Assembly (NCBI GenBank): GCA_900074885.1
Contig: FJUW01000069.1
Span: 147,756 to 211,755 of the forward strand
DNA: 64,000 nt
DNA from: Rhynchosporium graminicola
Taxonomy: Eukaryota > Ascomycota > Leotiomycetes > Helotiales > Ploettnerulaceae
Direction of reading: 5' to 3'
Part shown: positions 11,375 through 23,732 of the stretch, one piece after another
How the letters are laid out: every line of letters starts with the position of its first letter
Position numbering within the stretch: position 1 is the first letter of the stretch
Made by a program: the position numbers and the translations under genes
The notes under the pieces: model-generated
Databases searched by the model: none
Told to the model about the DNA's origin: nothing
What the model saw: only the letters and a program-made list of their open reading frames with translations

Positions 11375-14300
11375 AAGTTTCGGGGGGTAAGACGGGGAGC
11401 AAAAGGGAAAAGGAGAGAATGAGAGAAGCAGACGGGTCGTAAGATGATAATGAGAGATGTGTACATATATTTGGGGTGTATAATTAATAAGTGTGGATAG
11501 GTTTTTAGGGGACGATAGGGAAGCCTAAAAGCATAACTTTCGATCAAGGTTCGCAACCTACATCAAGCTAGATCCAGTTGATGTATTTATAGCGACTAAA
11601 GAACCCTTCCTCTCTCACTCAACTAGATAAATATCGCCTCACGTACTTACAACAGCTTCTCATCCCCCATCTAGTTTCCTGCAACATGGGAAAACCCCTC
11701 GAAGCAAGCAAGTCATACCGGATCAAAAAAAAATAGAAATAATCAGAATAATCGCCTGTTGATCTACCTCGTAACCACACACACCTACATAAATCTCATA
11801 AATCCTTACCTCGCAACAGAAAGATTTACACGTTCTAGATACTCTATTTCCCCACTCAGCTCAAGCAAGCAGTAGATCCAGAGGTATGAACACTGGTTGG
11901 ACCCACGACAAATTATATTATCTTCAGTGCAAGGAAGGTGTCGTAGAGAAGAAATGGACTTATGATATGCTTCAAGAAATCGTCACGGCAATATCCGATC
12001 GGATCTGAGGAGTAGGTGAAAAGAGACTGCGTGAGCGTTTTACGAGACACTTGGTTAGATTTATGGAACGATTTTGCTGATGTTTATAAAGGTAGTGAGT
12101 GCGATGGTGAGAATGTTGAGAGTGGATGGAGTGTTGATAACGAAATTGTGTACGATAACAGCATCATAAACCGAATCGGATTCCGCCGGACACGGTAACT
12201 AGTAATGTGATCAAAGGCATGCTTGTTCTGGAATCTGGATGCGTTACATTTGTATCCATGTTATAGGCAGGCAAGCATGGCTTGATGGATTGTGAGGGTT
12301 ATGAGTTCTAAGATCTTTCCCTACTTTGTGGCATGTGATGAGGTACCGGAAGGAGCACACGTGTAAGGCTCACCGCGCTTGCTGCTTAGTTCTTTGTGCT
12401 GCGAAAGGATGGAGGAGAGAGTGTGGGTTATTTATATGATGTGATTGATAAAAAGGCCGTTTTTGATTTGAGAGATATGAATGAATCGAGAGATTCACGC
12501 TATTCCATGAGATTATGATAAAGAAAAATCGCGAAGTGACCTATGGGTTTGGAAAAGAGATATGTAAAGCCTTTCCCTTGAAAAAATTGGATGGTGATAT
12601 AGTAAATTCACTCTATCACAATCTCACTATCTACTCCCAGAGCCTAGATATGAGGAACTTCACTGTTTTATATAGTGTCCTCCTATAAGGGAAATATAAC
12701 CGGATGATAGGATGTGTCTGCTGTTATGAAATTTGATGTATACTTTTTAATGAGGTCTGTAGTAGTTGAAAGGAGAAAAGGAGTAGCTTAGGATAACCTA
12801 AACGGCAGCATAAGGAGAGTCGACAGCTATACTTTGATCACGTTCAATAAAGACACTGAGGATATAGGCTCTCTGAGTTGGTGAGAGTGTTTGGCTTTCT
12901 TGTTAAATAATTCCCAGGAGTAAAGTGTTTATAGGATGGTTCTATTGTCATCCGATAAGCCGCTAGCTGAGGAAACAGTCGGAGGGGTCAGTTGCTATTT
13001 TATAATGTTCAGCTACTGCTCTGCTGATCCGTGTTCTCGCTATTGACCATGAGCAACTCACTTGCAAAAATTACTTCTTCACTCCGTTTAAGAATATAGA
13101 TTGATCTGCAGACTGCAGACTGCAGCCTTATTATTCTTTTATCATAGCATATAAGAGATCTATGAGTATATCTATAAAGATTTAAACTTTTATAAATGAA
13201 TATTATCTATATCCTCAGGAGATGGCATACCGCTGCTTTAGCTCTCTCTAGGCGAGCTTCCGGCTATGACCGTCGCTTGGCATTTCTTTCATATAACCTT
13301 CAAAACGCAAGTTAGAAAGAAGATTATCAACTTGCTTATGGTATTTCTAGAGGGAGACTGAATCTTATGTTGCATCTTTCCGGTACCTTAAAGGAGTTCG
13401 ATTAAGTGGTGTGGATGAGGAGTTGTCTATGATGGTGACAACGTCAAATTCGATAACGGCTCAAGTGTCGCTAGTATTGCATTTTCTAATTATTATTGCA
13501 AAAAAGTCTAGCTCTCACTTTCAAAGGGATCTTAAATTTCTGGTATTAAGAATGTCTCGAACGGAATCCACCCTATACGAGTCTACGTGAGTATATTCAA
13601 AAATAAATCTACCTTGTGAATTGAAATATCAAGTGAGCTGTTATAATATGCAAGGAAATGAGCCCTGCATCTTTTATTTGGAGTCTCGAGGTTGAGTAAG
13701 CTTTGACCTATATTATCACCGAGTAAGGGAGAAGTAGAAAGGTAGGTACGTTGTGTATTAAAAGGTGGTAGAATAATCAAGTACCCGGAACGCGAATTAG
13801 GAGACCTTGATTTCTAAGATCATACCTGTTCTGGGATAGCAGAAGTGAAAATATCTATGCTCGCTGGATAGGATTATAGATCAGTATATCGTGAGCAAAG
13901 TATGACAGACGAGGACACGCGGGGTTCTTGACGAGCACTTTCAAGTATCCTTAGCTTCTTTTTCAAAAGAGTATCGCTTGTACCTATAAAACGACTTTCA
14001 GTTATAAGCTGGAGTTCATTGATTGAGGATTACAACGGACGGGAAATTTACAGCAGGGGTGTTATGCCTCTGATAGCAAAATCTGATTCACAACATCATG
14101 TGTCGGTCCATAGGTCGTAGTCGAGTATCTGCACCGGGGTTCAGCAAATCAAACAAACCTCCCTATAGGAGTCGACTACCTGGATCACCGGCAACCATCA
14201 TTACAACTAATAAAACATCAAGATCTTACTGTATACCTGGCTCACGCAGACTCCTTGACTGTACGTACTACGTCAAAGCGATCCCAACATTAAGAGAATC

Positions 14301-16324
14301 GAAAGTGACTAGCTCCCTTTCTACGAAAATGGAGACTCGGAAACACATCAAATAATCCACGCTACGGCGAAAACCAGACTCTACTAAGCTTTCTCTACGT
14401 TCGTGTATCAGCCATAGTAGTTAAGCGACATCTGTAAAGTCAATTCGTACCAGAGATTTTGCCTTGACATACGAGTATGAAGGAGCAACCTCGCTTTACA
14501 CTTACCATTCGACAAAATAATTCGCGCTTGGGAACGAGCTCTAAATTCCACAGATTCTAAAAAGTCCTACCTAAGTAGCTGTCTACCGTAGGCGGATTTA
14601 AGTTCCTGTTTGGGATAAATACAATAAGCGAAACAGCTTAGTCAAAACAATTCGTCTTGCCACATAGGCATGGAGACAGACTCGCCTCTCTTTCCATAAC
14701 TTTCGTCTCTTCACGATATGTAATCATTGACTCGATGATTCTGCCCAGCGAATAGCACTAAACTCTTGGGAGTTTTACCATGGGTTGAGGCACTTGCAGC
14801 AGATCTTCCACTGCCTATCATCAGTCAGGACTGGTCTGGCAGGAACCACTCCTTCGAGCATCACCCAAGGCATTTCGTTTACTTAACGAACATAGGACCG
14901 GGATTACACAAGCCCCTCAATACTGAGGGCAGTCGCAGAAACATATTCGGGCCGTTATCTGGCAAATGGCTCTTATTCGTGTTCCAAATCTTCCAATAGA
15001 CAGACTCAAAGAATTCCCCAACAAAATCACAATTTCAACAACGAAGAAATATGCCATTGTAAGACAGAGATCGGTACTTATACCTCAAGCAGAAACTCTT
15101 GGCAAGGCAACCGTACCTCACAGATGCGAGGCGACCCAACATTGTCTCGAGGGAAGCTTTTCGGGCCTTTGTAGTCATAGCACTATTCTCGAGATTTTCA
15201 AAGTCACCAGAAAGTTAGCTGGCTGTAACTGATGACGCCAAACAAGTCCTTGAAGAACTTCTGTGACTTCATTGTAAGCTTGTGACCTTAAAGAGTATGC
15301 CTTAGTATCTCTCATGGCGGGAGACGAAGTTGCCCAGCCTCGATGGCGCCAAATCCAATACTCAGTCGCTACCTGTCGAACCATAATACCCGAAAGCGTG
15401 GAATGAGAATCTGAAATTGCGTTGCACCTACTTTAATCTACCATGATGACCAAGACTAGATTGTGACCAAACGGTAAGATTGGCATAGCCTTAGGGAATA
15501 ACCATCGAATCATGGATCGATACACGGTTCCTTCCGACCCTATCTTCAAGCAATTAGGCTTACTTATATACTTATCCGCAGGATTTCGTGGAGATGAGTG
15601 AAAGGTAGGAATTGAAATGGTGTCTAATAGAAGCATCGTCAATACCCATCCCTGACATATAGGATAACCTGTTCCGGCCTCATAAGTTTGTTCGTACCTA
15701 GAGCGAGGCGGGAGGTCAGTCCATCGCAATCCCCACCGCAAGCAATTCGAAAATTTCTGAGAAGATTACTAAAGTGGCTGCTATACTTATAAAAAGATTT
15801 GGAAGTCCTGGAAGTCCTGTGAGTCTGAATTCACATGGCGGACCATCAGTGGCGTGGGAGAAGAAAGAAAATCTCAACGGCGTCCTGCGGTCGCACCACA
15901 GGTGATAGAATTGCTGGCTGTATGCGATGGCTCTTTATGTATACGGTAATTAATTTGCTTGGGTCGATGTGACTTGACATACGGGAACAGGAGCATAATG
16001 CGTTGAAGACGTGGTTGAGAAGGTAAATAGGGGTGAATCTTCTTTGACAGATTATCAGTCACTCTGCAATATAGAATAATCATAGCACCAAATAGTGACT
16101 GTAGGGAACCAAAAATCATTCTTCGCTTCATCCGTGTATTTATCGCCCCCAAGCATGAAATCCCATCATTCCTCCACATCTCCTCATCGATTTGTCTATC
16201 GATACGACCTATGATCCGTATTCCTAATTCCCAAGATGAAATCGATACCAAAGGTGTTCGAGACAGATGACACAAGAATGCACCGAGGGAAGAGCGCGTC
16301 ATTGTTTGTGGAAATAGAGGGAGT
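11375..16324. other. gene-poor host DNA, 5 kb
   Basis: Moderately AT-rich without the dense TAA/TAG pattern of the repeats. Open frames here are short and unrecognised. Examples are 11886-12009 (+, 40 codons starting MNTGWTHDKLYYLQ), 12016-12198 (+), 14098-14355 (+), 14766-14999 (+), 15175-15384 (-), 15433-15741 (-) and 15874-16335 (-). No pair could be joined by convincing introns. Several minus-strand fragments between 15175 and 16335 might be remains of one decayed gene. No tRNA or rRNA was seen. Confidence 0.45.
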
Positions 16325-16542
16325 TTATTTTCCACAGCTGGAGCAGGAGCAGCTGGAACCGCAGTTACCTGGAATCAACCATCAGTAAATATCACACCTT
16401 GTTCCGTCAGATGGTTGAAGTCATGTCTGATCCCTCGACAGGAAAGTGAAAAGAAGGCATCTTTGAGAGCCGAGATAGTGCGTAGACTAGATTACCTACA
16501 GCCAGAGGAACCTGAACAGCCACATTCATGTTCGCCCTTCAT
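16325..16542 (-). CDS. Copper metallothionein, Neurospora type
   Basis: A tiny cysteine-rich cytosolic protein that binds Cu(I) through thiolates. Two exons on the minus strand, 16542-16500 and 16368-16325, are separated by a 131-base intron. Reading gives 28 residues with seven cysteines at 7, 9, 15, 17, 21, 23 and 26, in CxC, CxC, CxC, C order. The spacing is the same as in the classic 25-residue Neurospora crassa copper metallothionein, including Gly, Ser and Asn between the cysteines. The intron splits a Cys codon (T|GT). The alternative donor two codon-bases later would give a stop, so the GTAGGT donor is preferred. There are no aromatic residues. The ATG is preceded by a CAT repeat. A TATA-like box lies about 137 bases upstream, as expected of a strongly induced gene. 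Confidence 0.9.
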
Positions 16543-16677
16543 GATGATGATGATGGTCTGAGGATTTGTGATTTCGTTGTGATTGTTCTTGAAAAGTACA
16601 AGGTACAGCTTGGGATTAAGCAGTGATCTTGTTTGAAGAAAAAGGAAGCAATATCCAATCCAGTGCGGGATCAAGGC

Positions 16678-16690
16678 ATATATATATATG
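16678..16690 (-). promoter_or_regulatory. TATA-like element of metallothionein gene
   Basis: An alternating AT run (ATATATATATATG on +) stands alone in mixed sequence about 137 bases before the metallothionein start. It is a plausible core promoter. A copper-response site was not identified with confidence. Confidence 0.45.
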
Positions 16691-17059
16691 TTATACCCAT
16701 TTCTCTCCCCTGTGTCAAACACAAATGTTGTTGGCCCGTTTTGGGTCGTTGCAGCCAGTCACACCGCTGGTTCTTGCAACGTCAAGTGTCGCTGATCTCC
16801 GCGTGCTGCATACATCATGGCGCCAAAACGGGCGTCTCTTTGCAGTCGGATGTAGAGCTAAAACGTAGCTCAGGCGGGATAGGTGGTAGCGGGAGTAAGA
16901 AATCCGGCAAATGAGGGATATTGGGCTCACTACTCATCCAATTGATGACTCGACTACAAGCCTACGACGGCATTTATTAAAAGTGGTAGGCATGCCTCGT
17001 ATAATAATAATAATGTATACTGACTCCCCGAGCCTGATGGTCCAAGTCTAGCACAGTAA
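16691..17059. other. intergenic upstream of metallothionein
   Basis: Mixed-composition sequence holding the distal promoter of the metallothionein gene. Overlapping short frames on both strands (16715-16930, 16623-16914) are mutual shadows. A short ATA repeat is near 17002. Confidence 0.4.
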
Positions 17060-17594
17060 CTATGCTACCGCCCTCCTCGAAACGCACATGTTGAAAGCTT
17101 CTAGTGAGTTAACTAACTTCGCCTCTGAAGTGAGTGCATCATACCCTTCCATCTTAACCATCTTAATGGTATGGCCCTCAAGTCGATCACTGCTACGTGT
17201 CTGAAAACATTCCTGGAAAGTGTGGTGTGGTTGACTGCGCGCGATGCGAGTTCTAGCCAATCGAAACCTGCTCAATACGAGCCATGACCTCAAGAGTACT
17301 CGGCAACTGCCTCATTTCTGCTCTAGAGAACAGCTGTTCCCACAGATGGATGGATATAACCTCCGTAAATTTCACCAAGGAGCACCAATCTCCTCTCGAC
17401 ACCTCTACTGCGATCTTGGTCCCAATCATTCTTGGTTCATATCTCGTCCCGACATTGCAGGAACTAATTATTTGAGAGAATCTTCGTGTCTTTAAGAGAC
17501 TAGCGTACCTCATAATGCTATCATTTGTTGGGTGGGCTTCTCTGGGCGGATAAGGCGAGGAAGGCGCGTGCATTCTGGATATGTGGGTGGCCAA
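17060..17594 (-). pseudogene. possible decayed protein gene, two overlapping frames
   Basis: Two minus-strand frames overlap and seem to continue each other. 17594-17253 reads with a natural composition and ends VMARIEQVSIG-stop. 17293-17060 continues in another frame with HTFQECFQTRSSDRLEGHTI and ends at 17060. The amino acid composition is protein-like rather than random, but no family was recognised. A one-frame shift near 17260-17290 would join them. It could be a frameshifted gene relic or two chance frames. Confidence 0.3.
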
Positions 17595-18642
17595 CGCGGA
17601 AAAATCCTTGCAGTCATGATGATACCAATCAATGCATCCTTGAAATTTTGTTGATCAAGAACCCCTGTGAGATTGGTCGCAATTCTTTCGGTATGATACA
17701 GAGTGTATTAGAATAGCACTTTCCCACTTATCACTAGATGACAGCTCAAGACGCATTCTCTATTGGCCTTGACCATATTTCATGCAGTGATGCTGTGAAG
17801 CTAAGGGACTTTTTGAATTACACATAATTGCAACTCTGTTTCCTGGAAACGAGGAACATTTACTCTTGCTGGTGTTGAATATCACTAAGTTTGCTTAATT
17901 AGACGATTAGCTGCCGGCGAGGATAGGCAAATTTGTCTCCGGCGAAGCGACCTGAGAACTTTGTCTTATTATCAACTAGTCAACGGATCAATATATTATA
18001 TGACATTCAGCTCTAAATTAAGGTAATGTCCTGTACTGTAGAGTTTTCGAGATTTTGGCGCTAAATCGTCACTCTTTACCTATGCGTGTCTGTCCTTAAT
18101 AGTCCCGGTGAAGAATTGGATCCGCCTCGCACTCACAAGCGAAAGAATCTTGGCACGTGAGACCGGATTTGTGCGCGGTTATTGAGAGGAACAGCCTCGC
18201 TTTCCAATGATTTGAAGTATTACCACGCCAATTCTGGCCGCTCATTGGCCATAATCGTCGTGAAGTTACTTGCGGTTCGCCCGTGAGGGAGCTCAAACCC
18301 TGTGCAGCGAGTCCTCTCGCTTCGGCTCGCTAAAAGGTAAACAAAAGTAGGAACAATATCAACATCAATTGAGCTTCTAAAGAACAAGAGGTGAAGCGGC
18401 GCTGATACCGTATAAACTCGCACCGAAGTGTAATCAGTTCCTAGCCGAATATACCTCTTGATAGCCAGCACAGTCCATATCTAGTCAATCTTACCTTAAC
18501 GACAACATATTTTTCCTCGCTGGCGAAGCAGCTGCTAGCCATTTATCAGGACTCTCTAAGATGCACTGCTTGGATACTCTGCTATGATACGGTAGGAAAC
18601 AATCTGACAGGTCTGTCTTCCATCAGGTATAGCAACACTGGT
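17595..18642. other. host intergenic DNA
   Basis: No convincing gene. Short frames at 18096-18296 (-) and 18220-18471 (-) overlap and carry no known motif. Confidence 0.4.
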
Positions 18643-19056
18643 GTGTTGGACGGTCTGTACATTATTTGCAAGTTCCTTGTCAATTTAACGAGTGATATTC
18701 AACACCTGTACCTCAAAAATGCGAATCTCGTCGCTGTAATTGGAAATGTTCTGGAGACTCATCAGAACTGCGATAAAGAAAATGGACATCACCACTTAGC
18801 TGGCCAGCCGGTTCCCAAACACGTCAATGACATTCTGGATGAAGTCATTACCCACTCACTTGATTCAAACAATTTCCGCAAGTTTGATAGGGTGTTGAAG
18901 ATGGAAAACCCTACATCGAATTTATTTCCGGGGACGATCTGTGGGACTTCAAAGCAACCTCTACACAATCTTCAAATATTTGCGAAGGGACTTGAGACCA
19001 ACCTTCTCTGGCCCACTTCTAGCCTCACCATCCATCACTTGCAATTGTTTGGCTAG
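18643..19056 (+). pseudogene. hypothetical protein fragment
   Basis: A 137-codon open frame without an initial ATG (the frame opens with TTG). It has protein-like composition, with Leu/Asn-rich stretches such as LTSDIQHLYLKN and HSLDSNNFRKFDR that faintly recall leucine-rich segments of fungal F-box-like proteins. After the stop the plus strand continues with a short SFLEASAY reading in another frame, which suggests frameshift decay. No domain can be assigned. It may be a relic or part of a spliced gene whose other exons were not seen. Confidence 0.3.
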
Positions 19057-20380
19057 TTTCCTTGAAGCAAGTGCATATTGACAAAAACTCTCTCGCCAAT
19101 AGGGAAAACCTATATAGGTCAATTTCCGTTAACGGAAAAGAAGAAATTTGTAGCTTCGCGGATCATTTTCGTCCCAAGTATCTTCCAAAGCAAGAATGAT
19201 CTGCGGTTTTACAGTTTCGATGATTTCATTGTCTAACCCCAGGCAGCAAGTGAAATCGCGTCAGCATCAATAATCTCAGCTTGCTCGTTACAGATTCCAA
19301 CAAGTCGTTATCGCTTCGTGGAACTGTGAAACGCCTGTCCTGGTATGATGTAGGTTGCATTTTGCAAGACAACTGTCTCTGACGCAATTGAGAAGTTGGC
19401 GACCGCGAAAGGAAGTGTATGAAAAGGACGAGCAGACAGTCCCCTTTGAGTTGCACCGGTCTTTACTTGCGGCTCATCTCCTTGACTCTTTCTTTAGATG
19501 ACGCCCTCTTGAAACATTGAAGAAAAGCTGGACAGAGCGCCAATGAAATGTAAGACCAGAGTTTCATGCTACATTACCAACCAGGGAGCAGCTCCAACAG
19601 TGAAGACTAGGGGTTTGGAATGTCGGTAAATACTTGAACGTGATTCAAGCCCATTGATCATCTCGATAATGAAACACTGTTGACTGTTCGAGAGAGAGAG
19701 CTTTTTTGGACCATTTCAGTTCCTACGGGGGGTCCTCAGCTTCCCTTGAATGTTTGCGGAGCTTAGAACTAATAGAACTTCCGACCTAAGGCAAACAGAG
19801 TCCAACTAAAAAATTGATAGGCAAATCCTTGGTAAGCGGTGCACGGATGCTTTCTAAACAATAATAGCTGCCTAGTGAGCCAGATGTGTTGGCCTCTCAT
19901 GCGTATTCTTTGTACAGATATTATTGAAGACAGCGAATCCGAGTAAACCCAACTGTAGACTTGAATCTCGAACACTGGAAGTCAGCTCTACTTGAGAGGG
20001 CCTCTAGATGATCCCATGAACGAACGGAAATTCGACTCGTAGTCTCGTACCCTTCGGCAGCTTTGGGATTCGGTGTCATGAAAACATGTGTGCACATTGT
20101 GACACAAAAAAATTCGATCTGCTTTAAAACTACGCTTGAAGGATGGTCTTTGAGAGAGCTTCGCATAAGAAGAAACTCGTCGCCGAGGCAAAATGGCTCT
20201 CAGCAACTCTTTGGTTGGTTGGGTCACCTTGGAATCAAAATATCACATGATTCGTACCAGACTACGAACGATGTGGACGTAAAAGAGGGGCAGAGAGAGA
20301 GGATGATTTGCGTGATCACTGCAGAGTTTCCATCATGGAGAAAAGTTTTGTACTCGTGGAAGTATGGTTGCGGAATGCTT
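19057..20380. other. host intergenic DNA
   Basis: Only short frames (19226-19456, 19769-19975, 19921-20227, all minus). The 20063-20461 plus-strand frame partly overlaps the 3' end of the DUF7730 gene in antisense. None shows a motif. The right end is the 3' flank of the DUF7730 gene. Confidence 0.4.
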
Positions 20381-21480
20381 TTAGAAGAAGTTTTCGGACC
20401 ACATCTTCTCAGAGGTAATTCTTCGAATTTTACAGTTCGGCAAATCATCCCACGGATCTGAGCCTTCCCAGCCATCATGCGCCGCCCAGAATCCTCTGGG
20501 ATATATTTTCATGCCTTCGTACATCGCTGGAATCGGAATAGCCAATATAAATAGATCTGGCCTAGTGACCTTTTTCACTGGTTCCAATAACTCCGCTGCG
20601 CTTTCTCGATTAAATGTATCCCAGTCCCAGTCGACATTCAAGTTGAAATGAAGTCGACGCAAGCTAGCCATCTCAGAAAGGATGCGCCAGATGTTTTGCC
20701 ACTTTTTGTAGCGGTCATGCAGAATCTTATAGTACTGGCTGTACATTTCAGCTCTGATAGGAGGGGTGCCGGAGAAGTCGCAAGTCAAGCGTAAAGTGCG
20801 TATAGTATTCATACGTTGAGGTAAAATGGATAGAGGGAGGTATTCCATTTGTTGCGCGTGAGTTATTTCAAAAGTGTTTGTTGAGTATATGATACAAATA
20901 GCTTCAGTATAGCTGTGGAACGAGTGTGTAAGTAACCTGAACGCAAATAGCATAGGAGCTTCAAGACGGCCACGAAACTTACACTTGTCTACATAGTTTC
21001 AAGAGACACATATGATTTCTCGTATGTCTTGTCAATGGAGGCCGACGTGATCTGTTGTTATTAAGATACCATTCCGTGATATCATCTTGACATCCTTTAT
21101 CGCACGTGCGTCTTTCAGGACAAACGCAATGAAGACCATCCAAGACCTCTCAAGCCAGCTCGCAGGTCTCCAAGCTGATGCGTTTGACCTCCAGCGACAA
21201 GAGTCCAAATTTTCCGGCGGATCTCAAGAGGTACAAGCTCGAGAAGGGGCGTCTTGACAGAGATTCTGGCCGCCGGAAAGTGCTCGGGGAAAGAGACAAC
21301 GCTACGTTGCTTTACTGCTGGACGTGAATACGGTGTTGAAGGTCGTGTTATCGGTAAACGATCTTGAATCAAACGAGATGGTGGCAAGTCGTAATCGCAG
21401 CAGTCTCTTGGGGGTTTGGTTCCACATGGATTGAAGTCAATAAAAGATAAGAGCCAGCTCCGCAGGCCACATAGTACCAT
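20381..21480 (-). CDS. DUF7730-family protein (fungal, function unknown)
   Basis: Two exons on the minus strand: 21480-21147 and 20988-20381. Joined they give 942 bases, 313 residues. Exon 1 carries the family's opening motif, LLELVPLEIRRKIWTLVAGG, which resembles an F-box-like helix. Exon 2 has FRGRLEAPM, then LLTHSFHSYTEAICIIYSTN, LPLSILPQRMNTIRTLRL, a KWQNIWRILSEM block and the closing DPWDDLPNCKIRR. These are hallmarks of DUF7730 proteins, which are abundant in Pezizomycotina. The acceptor (ATGTAG) restores the frame, but the chosen donor GTCTTG is poor and the 158-base intron is long for this genome. The splice site, or even gene integrity, is therefore uncertain. The start is the first in-frame ATG; the open frame extends 28 codons further upstream. 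Confidence 0.7.
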
Positions 21481-22614
21481 GTTCAGGACTGAAACTTCGG
21501 CAAAACGATAGGGATTGTATTTATTGGAGCTGCGCTTGTTTGAAGCGGACGAGGTGCGTGACAAGAAGCAATTGTCCCCAGAAAGATTGAAGTCACTGTA
21601 AAATCGATGTGCGAAATATCAATCAAGTAAATCATCAGTTTTCTGAATGGATGGGCAAGGAACTTGAGAGCAGCAAACTTTTACTTCGTACAGGCTCCTT
21701 TAAATGTAGATTCGGCGTCCGTGCGCACTCTATCATCAAGAAAGCAACACAATGCAGCTTTAGAGAGGACTATTTCATGCTAGATATTCGCCTTTCGAAT
21801 AGAACTCTCTACACATGCCAATTTTCAGCGTTCGGATCAATATGAGAACTGCTACAGGACGCCGTTTTTCACAGGTATATACAGGGATATTAGTTTTACG
21901 TTTTTTAAGCCAAGTACGAAGTACATTCAGCGGCTACAAATAAGTCTACTCAACGCTACTGTAGGTATTGTACCAGGAGCAAGGTACTTGCGTACATGAG
22001 CTCGGGTCCACAAATGATCCTGCACCCTCGGTGCGTACTTTCAATTCGTGCTGCAAATCATTATGTGGGTAAAGTATATGCCATTGAAGTTTACATCCAA
22101 AACCCGAAGTTACTCCATTAACTAACCCGAGCCTGATATAGTCCAGGAAGCAATGGGTCCACATTTTGTCCTGTGCCTCAATTGCGGCACACCGACGCGT
22201 CCAGGCCGGGGGCAGCGTGGTCATAGTTGTTGTTGTTGTTGTTGTTTGTTGCTTTTGATGGAAATATTCTACTTCCGGTAATCATACAATTTCTAATTCC
22301 TTGAGCAGGAGGCTGGGTCAAAGTAGGAAATATGTCAATTCCGAGCAAAACAAAATCGTATAAAAGAAATTGTCCCCAAGTATTACGATCCCAGATTTGC
22401 CCGAAGAGAGTGATATGAACATGGTAACGCGTATTACCCACAAGGAAACTTCTGTGTCTTCATAGCCCCACTTTCTTCTCTCTCTCGCGACTTTCTCAGG
22501 TTTTGAGAGATATTCGTGACTATTTGCGCGAGTAGCTCACATTCTCCAAGGTAGAATCGCGGACTCTGGCATCCTATGACTTATTGGAGATTCACAACAA
22601 ACACGACACAGTTA
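21481..22614. other. host DNA left of the transposon stack
   Basis: Upstream flank of the DUF7730 gene plus sequence up to the TA where element A inserted. Minus-strand frames at 21946-22224 and 22178-22441 and a plus-strand frame at 21609-21845 have no recognisable motif. Confidence 0.45.
22226..22246 (+). repeat. (GTT)7 microsatellite
   Basis: Seven perfect GTT units in host DNA, about 370 bases left of the transposon stack. Confidence 0.9.
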
Positions 22615-22809
22615 TAGTAATTCTTCGGTTTAGCGTGATTCTTCAGTAAATAACGCCGGTACACCGCCTTTTAGTATGAACCCCACTAAATATTAATATG
22701 CTATAATTATCAGAACTAGAAACTACTAAAGCTCTATAAATACTATACCGATTTGCCTCCAAACTACTTCTTTTTAAAGCTCTTAATCTATAGAGTATAT
22801 ATTCAGTCT
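22615..22809 (+). repeat. left terminal inverted repeat of element A
   Basis: 195 bases matching the reverse complement of 54489-54683 without gaps. Shared blocks include TTCTTCGGTTTAGCGTGATT and AGAACTAGAAACTACTAAAG. Confidence 0.9.
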
Positions 22810-22815
22810 GCAGCT

Positions 22816-23020
22816 ATACCTCCTAAATCTGCTTCTAAGATTAGTACAAAAGCTCCAAAAGGACGTAAATCGACTAAACTACGTACTCGACTACCTTCTG
22901 CGCTAGTACAACTAGCTAAAATAACCCTGAAAATCAATACTAAGAGTACTGCAACTGAGTCTACTAAGCCTACTATAGACTCAGTTACAGCTATAGCACC
23001 AGCCACAGTACCAGTACTAG
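22816..23020 (+). pseudogene. accessory gene of element A, 5' part
   Basis: N-terminal part of the second gene of element A. The frame probably started at 22816. An ATA there stands where ATG is expected (a TG-to-TA RIP change), six bases inside the inverted repeat and mirroring the transposase start. The product is Lys/Ser/Thr/Pro-rich at first (PPKSASKISTKAPKGRKSTK), then a Val-Pro-Ala repeat. It stops at the ACTAG where element B inserted and resumes in frame at 51913. Confidence 0.65.
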
Positions 23021-23202
23021 TATAATGATCACTTTGTACGCTGAGGTAAATAGGCATAATAGAATAGTAGAATAGTCGCTGGAGGTTCGCTAGTAATAAT
23101 CTAGTTAATATAGAAACTAATTACTAAAGAGAGAAGGTTCTTCCTTCCTCTCCAATTCTGAAATACAGGAGTAGGAGGCACTAAGCGCATAGACTTATTA
23201 TA
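23021..23202 (-). repeat. 3' LTR of element B
   Basis: 182 bases, direct repeat of 51726-51907. It is flanked on the left by ACTAG. Confidence 0.92.
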
Positions 23203-23464
23203 ATATCTCCCCTCTTAAACACTTCTATCCTAGAAGTAAAAGCGTTAAAATACCCTAGCCGGCGATACTTCAGCGAGGCGCCGGCGAGGTATTCCTTTCA
23301 GGATTCACCTTTATTCTAATTCTTCTTTATTATTAGTAAGGCTAGAATATAGGGCATAGCGCTAAATAACTCCTTTATATAACTCTTAACCTTCTCTCTT
23401 CTCTCCTTTCTTAAATAACTAACGATAATAATAATAACTATACGTAAGTTATAAATATAAGGTA

Positions 23465-23732
23465 TTAAGTAATACTAACTTAACCTTTTAGCTCTTAAGA
23501 AGAACCTTCGTAAGCGCGCCGCTAGTAGTTCGCTTAAAGATACTCTTCCTTTTAGTAATACTTTTACTCCTATTAATAAGGGAAAAACCGCAGTCGCTAG
23601 CAAGTTATCGACTGAGCGCTAGCGAGCCGAAGATAATAATAAGGATACTAAAAGCGAGCCGAGCTAAAATAATAGCCCTTCTGCCTATTATAATAAGACC
23701 CTTTATACTAGTCGAAAGAATACGCAGATAAA
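23465..23732 (+). pseudogene. opposite-strand frame of element B, part 1
   Basis: A plus-strand frame in a minus-strand element, just inside the 3' LTR. It opens around KKNLRKRAASSSLKDTL and is basic and Ser/Thr-rich, with only RIP-type stops. It runs into the ATAAA where element C inserted and continues in frame at 31515. See parts 2 and 3. Confidence 0.55.

Noticed and set aside
11050..11556. 168-codon minus-strand frame
   Set aside because: Antisense shadow of the SAM50 barrel exon.
11886..12009. Small frame starting MNTGWTHDKLYYLQ, vaguely like a Myb/SANT start
   Set aside because: Only 40 codons, no second Trp-rich helix, and no intron found that joins it to the 12016-12198 frame.
15874..16335. 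153-codon minus-strand frame downstream of the metallothionein
   Set aside because: It overlaps the last metallothionein exon out of frame and shows no family signature.
20063..20461. 132-codon plus-strand frame
   Set aside because: It overlaps the 3' end of the DUF7730 gene in antisense and shows no motif of its own.
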